A DNA stretch of 64,000 bases from Obelidium mucronatum (lineage: Eukaryota > Chytridiomycota > Chytridiomycetes > Chytridiales > Chytriomycetaceae): positions 1 to 64,000 of the forward strand of contig JAIVFH010000099.1 of assembly GCA_025765595.1 (NCBI GenBank), written 5' to 3'. The position numbers and the translations under genes are program-made. Below the pieces are notes generated by a model. It did not search any database, was not told the origin of the DNA, and saw only the letters and a program-made list of their open reading frames with translations. This document shows, in pieces, positions 37,416-50,400 of the stretch. How positions within the stretch are numbered: position 1 is the stretch's first letter; the number at the start of each line of letters is the position of its first letter.

Positions 37416-38403
37416 TCACCAACCGGCAGCTGTAAAGCACCCGTCGCACACACGCGTTTCAACACCATTGACATCGTACTGATGCGTTGCTAAAGACAGC
37501 TTCATTCTCTTTGCGCTGTGCGAGGCGCAGAATATCAACCCGCAGCAGCGGCAGTGGTGCTTCCGTTGAATGACGGAAAAGCGGGCATTGCACGACGGCA
37601 GCGAGCACGCGCTTGTCGACGCGTCCGCGGCCCAGTGGTCCTGCGCAAAGCGGTGCAGGTCCTTCGCCACGACGCCCAGCCGCAGCGTCGCCGCCAGCGG
37701 CCCGCGAAGCACGCGAACCACGCCAGCCTCCAGCGAGCGCAGCGCCGCAGCCGCCGCCGCCGCCGCGGCGTCCTTGTCGGCGGCGGCCTTCGCGGCGCGC
37801 TCGGCGTCCAGCGCCGCCTGGCGCAGCGCCACGTCGGCGGCGCGCAGCCTGTCCGCGAGCTGCGCCGCGTGCGCGTCGGCGGCGGCGGCGCGCGCACAGG
37901 CGGCCTTCTCGGCGGCGACGGCCGCGCGCCAGTCGGCGTCGAGCCGCGCCGTCTGCGCGCCGAGCGTCGACGCCGTGGCCGCCGATGTGCGCAGCTGCGC
38001 CTCGGCGACCCGCAGCGCCGCCTTCAGCGCCTCGATTTCCGCCGCCGCCGCCGCGTCGTCCGCCGCCGACGAGTACTTGGAGTCGCTGGCCGACGGCGAC
38101 GACAGTCCGGTGTCCGAACACGACGACGATGTTGCTGAAACTACGCTGCCCGCCACTTGCCGCTGCCGGGTGGGTGGTGGTGGTTGGAGCAAAAATCAGT
38201 CCGCTGTGCAAGTAATAGCTGGCTCTCTTTACCTCGCTGACTAGCTGCTGGATGCGCTCATTGAGCTCCTTGTTCTGGAGCTTCAACTCAAGAATCACAT
38301 TGGCCGCAATGTCCTGTCGCGTCTTTTCGAGTTCAGGTCTAGGGGGTACGTCATTGCGCGTTGCTGAGTTGGACCGGCTCTTCTTTTTAGTTCCGCCACC
38401 CAT
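37416..38403 (-). CDS. FYVE zinc-finger coiled-coil protein
   Basis: Two exons, 38403-38233 and 38162-37416; 305 residues. Residues ~20-55 (ELEKTRQDIAANVILELKLQNKELNERIQQLV) form one coiled coil. An Ala-rich coiled coil encoded by a very GC-rich stretch follows (about 90-210). A C-terminal FYVE domain (about 240-300) contains the phosphoinositide-binding RKHHCRCCG core and a final RVCDGCF. FYVE domains bind PI3P on endosomes and vacuoles. The third ligand pair is CxxH (CASH) rather than CxxC; His is a workable zinc ligand. Likely an endosomal tether or adaptor by analogy, but no specific orthologue was recognised. Confidence 0.88.
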
Positions 38404-38883
38404 CCTTTCACGTGTGATGTGTATGCGTCTTTTTTTTTTGAAGGGAATAATCTCTCGGAATATTTACATCAAAATTTTTTGCTTCTCGGAGAATTTCCCC
38501 CCCTTCATTCATTCCTGAAAAAAAATAGAGTTGAGAGTTTTTTATTGACAATTACTACAGAATGATGAGATGGGAAAGAGATGAATGAATCTGCTTAGTC
38601 AGATTCCTCGTCTATGACATTTTGCAGCTACAGAGCGACTTGAACCGGTTGCGACAATGAGTTTTTAACAGATTCGAGAATGTTAGTATTAACCATAGTA
38701 TCAATCAAGACATGGTCAGGATTTCCAACAAGTTCTCATGAAACAGCGCCAAATTCGATTATGGATACTACAGGGTGCATACTATGCAAGGCTGTTTGTC
38801 ATGTCTGAAACAGAAGCACTGGCGAGCTGAAACAAAAAAAAAAAAAAAAAAAGAAAGAACAACTAAAAACTTCCCATCAAAGT
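38404..38883. promoter_or_regulatory. divergent intergenic region
   Basis: 480 bp between the FYVE gene and the membrane-protein gene. It contains T- and A-tracts (including an A run near 38830-38850) and no supported gene. An upstream exon with a signal peptide for the next gene was sought and not found. Confidence 0.35.
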
Positions 38884-39719
38884 ATGTCCGCGACAGGAAT
38901 CTTCTCGCCTACTCCTCTTGTTGCGTAAGTGGTGGCGGTTTTAGGACGGGGGCTGTGACAAGTTGCTGACTCTCCTTTTTGGAAATTCATCTCAGCCAAG
39001 GCAGTACATCGCCTCGGTCCACAATACCTGCTACGAACACCATGGCAGCCGCCTCTACCGACTTTGCCTCACTTACAAGTGCCACTGCCATGTCTACCGC
39101 TGCTAAAGAAGGACCAACGCTGATGTAAGAAACGAACGCCTCATTCTATGCCAGTCAACCGTTGCTTACTGTATCCACCTGCACATCTTTATAACATTGG
39201 GGATTCAGCTTACAGCCGATCGTACAGCAAACAATTGTGCAGCAGGTCATGCCGACAACCAGTCCAAACAGCGGCAGCAGCAACGCCAACACCAGCAGCA
39301 ACGACACCACCACCAGCAGCGGCAGTAACAGCAACACGATTGCGATAATACTGGGCGTGTGCGGCGGCATCATCGTGCTGCTGGCGCTCGCAGTCGCCGT
39401 GCTTCTCGTGCGGCGGCGGCGGCAGCGCGGCGGCAGTGCCAAGGCCGAAGACGGCGGCGGCGGTGGCGCCCTCGTGCATGCGGGGCCCGGGCTTGGCGGG
39501 CTTGGCGGGCTTGGCAGCGGCGCCGCAACGGTGCGCGTGCGCGCGCTCGGGTGGGAGGACGCCGGCGCAAGCCACACGCTGCCGACGCCCGAGTTTCTGG
39601 TGGCGCAGTCGCTGCCGAGCGTGGTGCAGAGCAGCGAGGCGGCGCAGCCGAACCAGGCGCACCAAGTGCTTGAAGCACCGCCCCCACGCACTCAACCGCT
39701 GCCGGCCCTGGAAAACTGA
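38884..39719 (+). CDS. single-pass membrane protein with S/T-rich ectodomain
   Basis: Three exons: 38884-38924, 38996-39124 and 39209-39719; 226 residues. The first ~100 residues are rich in Ser, Thr, Asn and Pro, as in O-glycosylated cell-surface stalks. A single transmembrane helix follows (IAIILGVCGGIIVLLALAVAVLLV), then a basic stop-transfer RRRRQR and a Gly/Ala/Pro-rich cytoplasmic tail encoded by a GC-rich island. There is no cleavable signal peptide in this model, so either it is a type III insertion or an upstream exon is missed. Exon 3 uses the CAG at 39208 rather than the CAG seven bases later, to keep frame. It is followed 216 bp downstream by another membrane protein in the same orientation. 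Confidence 0.7.
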
Positions 39720-39935
39720 TATGAAACCTTGATTAAACCAAACACCCTTCGTTCTTGCATCACCATTATAAAGAGTATTTATCTTCTAATTTCTAATCTA
39801 TTTCGGTTTCTGGTCCGTCTCTTAAATAATTGCGTTTTGTGATTGGGGAAAGGCAGTCCTTCGAAACCTTCCCTCGCGTGAAAAGAAAAAAAAAACAGAC
39901 ACACCGTATTCGAATTGAAGAATTAAGATCATTAT

Positions 39936-42205
39936 ATGGCCTCAATTGATTCCACGTCTTCGATCTGTCTGATCAGACAACCGCTAGAAATTCCGGCGAA
40001 ATGGATCCGGCCATTTATGGACCCCGACGCGAGCATTGGGGCTTGCATATCACAGTGTACATTCAATAATGCGAATATATTCTTGGCGCCCGTATATCCT
40101 CCCCAAAGTGGAACTACAGCAATCTCCCAAATAACACCCAGTTCGTTGGCTTGTTACTGTGACATAACTGGGGTTCAGCGTTTAGTCGAACAAATACCAT
40201 ATTTCCTTTATCCAATATACTGCAACTTGCCTTGCGGTACCGGTGGAGGAATGTGTGGCGGAATGCCAGGCTATTTCGCAGATGGAACAGCTTATAATTC
40301 AGCAGTTATAGCATATACGGTTTGTTGAACTGCTTTCAATAGTATTTCTCCTCACATTGCCCGTTGCACCAGATTATTCTTGACCACAGTAACTCAACTA
40401 TCACAGTCCAACCAACCTCATCGTCAACCACTCAAAGAACCACAACGACGACCAGATCTTCAACATTAGCATCTACAACAAGCTCATCACCAACAGTTGC
40501 ATCATCTCCAAGAGACTCAGCCTTGCCGGTATCGCCATTGCCACCTCAATCTGAATCAAGTTCTATTGCTACAACAACTATACCAAACCCACCACCATCA
40601 CAACTTCCATCGCCTCCCCCAGCAACATTATCGCCTCCAGCCACTGTGCCCCACGATTATCCAGTGGATGGCTGGACAATCACTCATAATGATGTAATTA
40701 TTATCGCAACAACAATTTCCATCACGGTTGTGTTGCTGCTGATTCTGGCGAGATATGTGTACGTCAAGTTGGCACGCAACAAAGTTGCTGTTGCAGATAA
40801 GAAAAAAGTAGGTGGCGGCGCAGGAGTATTCAAAGGCAAGAAGGACAAACACGAAGAAAAAAAGAAGCAAGACGCAAAACGTGGTGGAACTGGTGGTGGA
40901 GGGGGGCGGGAGCTTACTAACTCAAACTCCGAGCCAGGTGCATCAGAGAGTCCAACGTTGGATGCAGATGACAAAAAAACGAAAGGAGTAGATGGTCGCC
41001 ATTCTCCAAATAACCAGAAAGCGATTAAAGCTCCCAAAGTTTCTGCGGATAAATCTGATGCTTCCAAAATAACCGCTGCAAACGGTCCTTCGCTTATGGT
41101 TGGTCCTCAAGAAGATGTATCGACAACATCTGGACCACCTCAGTCACTGTATGGACCATTTCATACACTCACGGTTCAAGAGAAACACAACATTAGCGCT
41201 GTTGCAGCAGCTTATGGAATGACACCCGAGCAGTACTTTCAATGGTGTCACGAATATCAGCTCCTTCACAGAAATCCCCATGATTCAGTGTATACCCAAT
41301 CATCAATGGCTAGACAAAGTTTCACAGGAAATCTGAAGCACGATTCAATGGCAAGCCAATCATCCGACTTTACCATGAATTCAGCCGCCGCCTATTATGC
41401 CACACTGGCTTACTATCAGCAAGCATCATCACACGCAGCAGCACCTGACCTCAGCAACCAATTCTATGAACACCAAACAGAAAGCAATGGAGCCAACAAT
41501 TATTACACAAAGTCATGGACAGAAACAGATGTCTCTGGCAGCCCAGCATCCATTATGAGAAACCCAAACAGAGCCTCGCTCCTTTATTCTGTTCCCAAAA
41601 AGAGAGTATCATTTTCAAACACGCATCGTCCGGGTCCACTCTCAGGAGGTAACCCCACAAATCTGAGGCCACAGAGTCGAATCAAGAGCCAACTCGTTGC
41701 CCCGCCTGCTGACTTATCACCCGTTTCAGAAGAGAGCGAGCAAAGTACAAGCGGAAGCAGTGTTGAACCCGAGGAGAATAGTGTTCCAATTATTGTGCCT
41801 GATCAAGTTCTTCCACGACTGAAGATAAAGGATGCCCTTTCAGTTGCTGAAGCTGCGGCTGCAGAAGCGACCCCAGACACTGAATTGATCGAAACAGAAT
41901 CTCCTGCGGAATCATATGTTGATCCATTTGAGTATGTGCTGAATGATGAAGACGGGGCACAGCCATCAGCACTCATGCATGAAATCAATGAAACAAATCT
42001 CAAACACTTGTCTGGATCGAGTATCTCGCTTTTGACGACAGATCGAAGGCGTTCGTCAATGTTTTCAATGACTTCAGATGCAGAGACGTCTTCAGTTGTT
42101 GTCGATTTTGCAAGAGATCAAGGCATGCTGGAGCAATCAGTGCGTGAATTAATGGAAGCACAGCGACACAAAAAGCAGAGACTCTTGGAAAAGGATTTGA
42201 AATAA
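39936..42205 (+). CDS. WSC-like cell-surface sensor or receptor
   Basis: Two exons, 39936-40319 and 40373-42205; 738 residues. The ectodomain (about 10-130) has a WSC-like Cys pattern ending in ACYCD....YCNLPCGTGGGMCGG....AVIAYTI. A Ser/Thr/Pro stalk (about 135-230), one transmembrane helix (VIIIATTISITVVLLLILAR, about 247-266) and a large cytoplasmic region follow. The layout resembles fungal Wsc cell-wall integrity sensors, which bind glucans and signal to Rho GTPases, but the cytoplasmic part (~470 residues with DRRRSSMFSM and many Ser) is much longer. No signal peptide is visible, so a 5' exon may be missing. The stop TAA lies inside AATAAA (42201-42206). Confidence 0.75.
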
Positions 42206-42206
42206 A
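42201..42206 (+). terminator. AATAAA overlapping the stop codon
   Basis: AATAAA includes the TAA stop at 42203-42205. The convergent RED gene ends only 48 bp further on. Confidence 0.4.
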
Positions 42207-42253
42207 GAGCCATTAACAATCTCTTATTTATTTATTTATTTTTTTTTTAATTT

Positions 42254-44366
42254 CTATCGTTGTCTCTTTGGTGGTCCGCCGGCACTGCTAGCACTCCCAC
42301 CTGCTTCGCGCTTCTTCCCTTTTCCTTCACCATATTTTTCACCCATCATTTTTTCAAGCTGCTTCAACTCTTTATCCAGCTTCTGGTCTTGTGTTCCACC
42401 TCCTTTTCCACCACCACTCAACTCCTTCCGATTCTTTCTTCCTTCCTTACTCTTGACTCCAAACTGGTACGCTGATTTCGGCATGACGACTTGGGATTCC
42501 TTATACCTCTGAAACTCCTCCTCCGTGTCGAAATCAAACCGCTTCAATTGACTCTTTTTTCGTGCCTTGATTCCCAAATCGAGTTGACTGGCATCTGCCG
42601 CCGCTTCCTCTTCTTCATCCATATCATCAGAATCGTAGTATTGATCAAATTCAGGATCTTCTTCTCCATAGTTGCTTTTTGAAAGGCGTGCCGCGAGAGA
42701 CATTCCATTTGGCTTTTTGGATTGAGCTGTTTGTGATGAAGTGAGGATTTTCTCTGCTGTTCCGGCACCTTGTAGAGTATTAAGCATAGCAGCACTGGTG
42801 CTTAAGAGGGAGTCCAAAGTGTTGGTTGCAGGTGCTGTTGTGGTTTTGGGTTTCTTCGCGTCCAAATCTGCAAACATATCATCTTCATCGTCATCTGGGT
42901 TTCCACCATGATCAATTGAAGTCCCACCAGCTTCAGTCATAATTTTATCTGTGGGGGCACCTTCATCTTCGTCGTCGGAGTCGATCACTGGTTTTGCAAA
43001 GTAGGTGGTGGACTTCAAAGGATTCGAAGGGAGAGGTTTTAGGGACGTCGATTTTTCAGGTTCAGTTGTTGCTTTCACAGCAACGTCAAATGAATAATCC
43101 CGTCCAACTTCAGCGAAAATACTGTAATATAATTTTTTAAATGAAGAGAAAAAAAAAACGGGGAGCGAGGAACAAAATACTCAACTCATCGCCATCGTCT
43201 TCAACAATCACGACGCTTCCATCCTCCGTCATGATCTGACGCTCCAATGCCTCTTTTTTGGCCTTTTCTTCTTGGTTTTTCTTTTGAAGCATCTTTTTCT
43301 CGCCAACAGTCATTCCAGCTTCTTTTGTACGAGTGCCAAATCGTACAGACGCCAATATTTCAATAATTTTACCAATCACGATTTCAGAATCGGCTGTCGA
43401 TGATTTCACCTTTTTTATGGTCGGCATCAGTCAAAAAGGAAAGATACATAAATTGACGGCAGCTTGTGTGTATAAATCACCTCATTTTTCACTTCTGCCT
43501 TGCTTCGAATGATGGTGGTAGGAATATCATCGCCTGTTCTCAAATCCCAGCAGAAAGCCATTCGGCCAGCAGAAAATAAGTCATTCTTTAACGGCAGAGT
43601 TGAATTTGACTGAATCGCAATATTATGAATTCGTTCAGCCAGCGTGGAATTGAATGTCGGAGCCGTTGAAGAACTTTCGGCCGTCTTCGTCGAAGTGGGT
43701 GCAACAGACTGCTTTTCGACGCGATTCAAAAATTCGTCAGGATTTTCCTCACTAATTTATGTTAATGAACGGATTGAAATATGGTTTTGCCTACTCAACC
43801 CATTATTTTCACTGGATTGCTTCATCTCAGAGCGGACTTTTCTCAGAAGCGCAAAATCCAGTCCTTTGACCAAGTGTGTGTGTTCTACGTCACCTCCTAG
43901 GAACTTGCTTTGCTCATATAAAGTCGTTTCCGATGCTTCACTTTAATTATTATTGGTGGTGAGTTGGCGAGGTCCAAAAGTGCTCCCGCAGACTGTATAC
44001 TTACGTAGCAGTCAAGCGGGCGATAATTTGCTCCGAATCAGCGTAGTCCTTATTTTTTCCCATTCTCCGTTCGGCTGCGCGATCTCTGAACTTTGTCGAA
44101 TCGCTGCCGTCACCGTTTCCGTCTTCCTCGCCCCTTCGAAAGAAAGAAACATCAGCCGCCTACTTTGATGCGATTCGAATATTGAGATGCACCCACTCCG
44201 CTGGCTTCTTCCTGAACTTTGCGGGAACAGGCCGAGCAAACTCTGCTTGCGGCTTCTTTGGCAGCGGCTTTGCAAACTTTGGTTTCTGCGCGTCGGACGC
44301 CGAGCCTGGCGGCGGCGCACGCGGCGTTGCGAGCAGTTTGCGGAAGTCGTTTTGCGAAAGCGACAT
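42254..44366 (-). CDS. RED/IK spliceosomal protein
   Basis: Component of the spliceosomal B complex that works with SMU1. Six exons: 44366-44197, 44133-44005, 43940-43800, 43751-43481, 43409-43186 and 43121-42254; 600 residues. RED_N features appear in order: NDFRKLLATPR at the start, KFRDRAAERRMGKNKDY, SKFLGGDVEHTHLVKGLDFALL, GRMAFCWDL...DIPTTIIRSKAE, and IGKIIEILASVRFGTRTKE. The C-terminal part has DIFAEVGRDY, acidic stretches, YEYYDSDD-like DQYYDSDDMDEEEE and a Lys-rich helix with KLDKELKQLEKMMGEKYG. All junctions are GT-AG and in phase. The ATG is only 49 bp from that of the divergent Caf120-like gene. Confidence 0.94.
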
Positions 44367-44415
44367 TAATTTGCGTCTAGTTTGTCTTTGAAGGAGTCTT
44401 TTTTTTTTGTAAAGA
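44367..44415. promoter_or_regulatory. 49-bp divergent promoter
   Basis: Only 49 bp separate the start codons of the RED and Caf120-like genes. The spacer has a 10-T tract on the plus strand close to the Caf120-like ATG. It is the shortest divergent spacer in the window. Confidence 0.5.
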
Positions 44416-47400
44416 ATGCGGGCAATTGTACCGCGTGTTGTCTCCAGCAACAGCAACAGCAACAGCAAGGCCAACAACAACGCTGCCGCCAGCAACGATG
44501 ACGCAAAAAGCAGCAGCAGCAGCAGCGGAACTGAATCGGGAAGCGGCAGCGAGGACTCAGACGCCAGCGAAGACGAGGGAAAGCCGGCGGCAATGCGCGG
44601 CGTTGCAAGGACCCCCTCGCCACAGCCAGTCGCGGCTTTAGCGCCAGCAACCTCGGTCCCAACTGCGGCAGAAGTCTTGTCATCTGTGCCTTCGGCAATG
44701 GCTACCGGTCCGAGCGCAGCCCGGACACCATCGCCGTCCTTGTCTCCTAACTTACAACCACCGGCTCCTGCGCCTACGGCCAAACCCGCACCATCTGTGC
44801 CGATTGAAGCGCAGGAGAAACTTCTTTCTGCAGCTCGTGCTCTCGGCCCTGAATTGGCTGATCTGGCCCCCCTTGTATCTACTTATTCATCGAAACTTTA
44901 TGCCAAGGGCTACGTTTATGCCATGCCTGCTCAGTTTGCAACTGGTAGCACGTTAGGGCTCGGATGGGCAAAGTATTGGGCGGAATTGTATGGATCGCGT
45001 CTTTCCTTGTATCTTGTGCCTGAAGGTAACACTACACCCTTACCGCTGCACAACTCCACGTCCCCATTCGAGCTTCTGCGACATCTACTTGCGCTCTTTA
45101 GTGGCTGCATTTCGTATTACAGAGATGCCTCTTTGTCTCCCTTAATTTGCAATATTGCATGACCTCGTTTCGGCGCCCTTGTCAAAAAGTCGTACATGCG
45201 AACAACTGCACCATTATCATACAACCTTCGATTCTAAAACAAATATTATTTCTATATGCATTAATCCAGCCATGGCGGCGGCGCCTTACTTCCCGACCCC
45301 ATCCGTTCAACTCATTATGGACTCAGAAGGATCGACGGTTTCCTCAAAAGTGATTGATTCTCTCAAAACAAGTCCGCCACTTAATTTATCTTTATCGAAT
45401 GCATTGTCTGAAATTCTTCCTTTTGGATTCCAACCACCATTGGGGCAATCGAGTTCTCCTCCTCCCCCAACTCCTTATGATATTTGTATTGCTGTCAATA
45501 CAAATGGATCGAATCTGTTGTATTTGGCTTTGAGAAGCTCTATTGCGGCAAACCATTGGGTTACTGCCATTCGTTTGTCCCAGTACGAGGTGTGTCTAAC
45601 TTGCTCTCATACCAACGCGAGGTTCCCTCCCGATTTAACATGACATCCCAAATGCATTATGTAGGCTTCAAAAATCAATCTGTATGTCACCTTAAGAAGA
45701 CTTGGTAGTGGCATGGTTACTCCCGGTGCTGAATCGCAACTTGATGCGTCTGGTTCCCCAGAATCTGATGGAGCGAGAGCATGGAGAGACGTTGGATTAA
45801 CTCCTTTTAAAACCAGCTCTGTGGGACAAGTGAAGGGCTTTGGAACTCCCATTTTTATGGAGGGGTGGGTCAATGTTCGAGTTGGATATGCACAGACCTG
45901 GCAACTTTTGTATGCGGTGGTTGGAAATGTAACCGTTGCTGGTGATTACGATCGTGCGGAAAATCCAAGTGATAAAAAGAAAGGTGCTGCTCAAAAAGTT
46001 AAATCGGAGCAAAAGGAGCAGAATCGGACTTCTTTCCTGAAGATCTTCAACAAGAAAGATAAAAAGGAGAATCCCAAAAAGCCTGGCAATGCTGGACCTG
46101 AAGCTGATATCGCGAGCGGTACAAATATCTATTTGGCAGCTGCTGGTGGGGCTACTGGATTCAAGAAGCCCGATTTAGCCTTTTATGAATCTGTTGAAAC
46201 TTATCGAAATGGAGATGCCGCCATTTTCCGCGTCGAGAACGTTACACAAGCGTGTTTTGACTACACTTCATTTTGTGCCGATAATTTCCACGATCTCTGT
46301 GAAACGTCTTCAACTGCCCCGGCATCGACCCTTGAAGATGGAGCGCATGTTCCAGCAGTTCGAATTCAGGGATCGATTATTGGAGGGGAAGAGTCTCCAG
46401 ACAGTGAAGGGAACCGTCAATCAAAGTCTCCTAAATCTTTCCTCAATACTGCTACTTCAGACCCCGAACAATTGCTTGACGGTTATGACTACATTTCCGC
46501 ATTAAAGACTGACTCAGACCCACGTCCAAAGCCGGAGTCAATTCAATTTATGCCTGTCATAAAAACTGCATCGGACACTCTCGATCCTTACCGATGGATC
46601 ACAGCAACACTTGGTACATTCCATCTTGAAGCAAACATGATCTCCAGGGAAGTAGAGTTCCGAGAAGGAGATTTGGGTATTAAGCCGTTTGACATGGAAG
46701 TTGTGAAGAAAGGAGCAGCTCGACATGTAAACAGTCAGAACAACAGTAAAAGCAGCCCATTGGCCGGTTTGAGCAGTGCTCTAAACTCTGGAGGAAGTGG
46801 TAGAGGATTCGGAGTGTTTCAATTCGCAGTCGAAACGGGTTCAAGTGGATGGGGGCTGTTGTATTTAAAAACAGATGAAGTTGCTGGATTGTCTCAGGCT
46901 CCTCCAGAAACTGGGGTCACTGCCAAGAAGATGTTTGAGCTGGTTTTGGGAGACAAGAAGGCAGCCAGGAAGAGTGGATTTTTAGATAAATGGGCGGATG
47001 CGGTTGGCAAGGGTGTAGAAGCCCGAATGTTAGTGGAGCGAAAAGAAGTTTTAGAGAAAGTGAAGGGTCTCATGCAGTGGTTAGATGCCCAAAAAGGAGG
47101 CGCCGGTGTTGGTGATGTTCTTCATGAGGGAAATTATGATTACCAAGAGCCTGGTCCTGAGGTTGATGAAGACGAAGTGGCCGACGAGCAACCGCCCCAA
47201 CCCGAGGAAACAGTCATGACCCCGACAAATGAAAGAAGTTTGCAACTGTCCGATGCTCGAACGCCTCTTGCCCAAGTACCTATTGCTCCACCTGCATCAG
47301 CTGCTGCATCAGCTGCCCCTGCTCTGACGGAAAATACTGTCTCTAATACTGGGCCTGACATCGTAAAGACGGACTTGGTATTAGTTGCTGTTCCTGTCCT

Positions 47401-50400
47401 TCAGCCTGACGGTACATGGTCATGGCAGTATCAAGTAATTACGTTACGACTGGTTGTTGTCATTGCATTATGATTAACTTAATTTTGAATTTCATTAGTT
47501 CGCCAATCAATCTGCAGTGGAAAATGGGGCAGGTCCGATTCAAGCATTTGCTACACAGACAAAATCTGGTGCGACACCCAAATCCCACCAACAAAAAGAG
47601 GCCAAGGATGATGATGATGAAGATGGCGACGAAAATGATGACGAAGACGATGAAGATGCTGACGAAGATGACGACGATGAAGATGACGATGATGAAGAAG
47701 ACGACAGTGATGATGATAATATGTCTCTTGCAGCGTCCATGCATTCTGCCAGCAAAAGAAACTCGGCGGCTATGTCTGTATCTGCCGCGAAGCTCAGGAA
47801 TCGCCAGTCTGGAATATCTTTGTCTCAGTCAGAAGGGGGATCTCGTTCGGCGTTGCTACCGGGAATGACGACAGCGAACCAGTTGAATAGCACATATGGA
47901 ATTCCAATGATGGGTCCAGCTGGTGTATTGGTTGCACCAGGAGTGATTCCGGGCAGCTTTTTGCCAGTTGCTGCTCCTAAGTCAGTTGTGGCCGGTAAAT
48001 CGCCAGCCAAAGTCCTCAAGAAGAGGGTTGTGCGGGTGAGAAAGGTTAAAAAAGTCGCGGTTAAAGAAGCAAAGGACGACGATGATGAAGATAGCAATGA
48101 TGATGAAGGAAGCCAAAGTGAGGAAAGTGGTGATGAGGAAGAAGAGGAAGAGGAATTCGAAGAGTATGAAGAATACGAAGAAGAATACGAAGAAGACGAC
48201 GACCAAAGCCTTGCTGGTGCTACTGATCCACACCTTTTGAGAAATCCTATGATGATGATGCCTGGATTCCCCGGAGCTGCCATGTTCCCTCAGATGCCAA
48301 ACATGATCCCGGGAACTATGCCGATGCTTCCTTTCCCAGGAATGCCAGACATGAATCAACAGCTACAGCAAGAGCAGGTATGCAACTGAATTTTGTTTAT
48401 CCCTTATTGATCTTATTCGTTAGGAAGAGGAAGAGCTTGACGAAAAGAAGTACAAAATCTATGCCGATAACTCTTTATTGGCACAGCTTCCGGATCGAAC
48501 TGCTGGAGGTGTTCTTCTTGACAAGAGTCCTAGTCGTCGTCCGCCGGGTGCTGCTGGACCGTTGGTTAGTCTCCCGACTGATGTGAAGGCGGCACAAGAA
48601 AAAGCGCTGAAGCTCAGAAACTACGAACAAGCCATCAAAACTATCGGTCTTGGTGCGGCAAAGAACGACCCCGAAGCTGTTGAGGATATTCGTCAACGAT
48701 TCGATGGATTAGTGTTGCCTGGAAATTCAGCTGGATTCAGTCTCGCGACAAATGCCCAAAAAGCTCATGTTCCACCACCAAAACCCAAGATTGAAGGTGG
48801 ATTGTTGGGAGAAGTTGATAAATGGGAGAAGGAGAAAGATGCCCTTAAGAAAATGGGTGCATACAGAGCATCCATGATGATGCCACCTGGGAACCAATTT
48901 GTCCCACCATCAAGACCTGTGTCTGGCGCAGATCATTTCCAGCGTCCAACAGACCAATTCGGCAGACCGTTGTCAATGTTTGATCCGCAGGCTGGAATGT
49001 ATCACCCAATGCAGCCACCTCCAATGCAACAACACTATTCTCAAGGACCTTTTGGAATGGTACCTCCGGGCTCCTACGCTCAACCTCCATATGGCCAGCC
49101 CAATGTCTACCCACCGCTTCCTCCACCACCCCTTCATCAACAGCCATTTGGATACCCTCAACAGATGCCTAATCAATATGCGTATCAATACAGTGAATAC
49201 GGGCATGAAGGCGGCTGGGAAGATCCATCTCTTGCTGCAAATCACCACGTGCTAAGGCAACAATTTTTGGAAACAGAGAGGTAACCCTTAGAGTTGTCAT
49301 CAACAGTATCTTATTACAAAAACAGAGTGAAAGAGCGTCAACGTATGATGGAGCGTGGGGAGCTACCAAAAGATTATCAACAAGGTTTGTTTTTGAGTTC
49401 ATGGCAGTCACCTTATTAAACCTGGTTGACAGAGCGTAATGGATCTGGCTCTGACAACTCGTCCCAGCCAAAGAATCATTTGTCGAAAGGGAAAGGAAAA
49501 GGAAAACCGAGCCGTCGAGCTCTTTATGATTCTGATGATTCTGATTATGATGACCAAAAGCCTGTGGAGTCAAGTGGGACAGAATCATCTGATGAAGTTG
49601 ATGACGATGATTCTGAAGAAGAACCCATCGTTGACAGCGACGACGATGGAAGTAGCGAAAGTTCGGACCGCCAGAGTCTTGCTTCTCGAAAACAGAAACC
49701 GTTGTCGAATCAGCAGTCAACTGTTATACAATCCATCAAATCAGCTCGTCCCGTACCACGTGTTCCGTCTGATAATTCAGATAACTACTCTCGCGCTTCC
49801 AGCGGCGGAGTGCTGCTTCAAGCAACTGGAGCTTTGAATCAAAATCCAGGTGTACCGATACCCCAACAATCGGATTACCAGCAGCCACATATGGCGCCGT
49901 ACCCCGGAATGACTCCTTATCAGCGGCCACCTATTCAGGGATACAATCAACCCCCTTTGCCTGCAGGAGGAATGTATTACCAACCGCCCCAAGCGCAGCA
50001 GTACAGCAACGATTACCAACAGAATCGAATGTCATATGCAGCTGGTCCAGATCCTCAACGAGTATCTTACGCTGGTTCGAGCCATTTCAATCCAATGGGT
50101 TCACCGCAACCACAACCACAGCTGCCAAATACTCTCGCAACCGGACGTGAGTTGATTGGAGAAAGGAAAAGACCTACACTTCCAATGCGAAACGCATCTG
50201 AAGCGGCAGCCGAAGAAGAAGCTGAACGAAAGGAACGAGAACGAGAGAGACGTCGAAGATTACGGCGACGCGGAATTGAAGTGGAAGAACCTGAAGAATA
50301 TGTTGCGACAGAAGATGTCGTTGCTCCTCCTCCACCGCCGGTTGCACGAGCGCCAATTGCGGCAACGCATTCTCCGGTGCCAACTAAGGCTCACGAGGAG

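Noticed and set aside
37518..38244. Several long ORFs in all frames across the GC-rich part of the FYVE gene
   Set aside because: Stop codons are rare at this GC content; only the frame that runs into the FYVE domain is supported.
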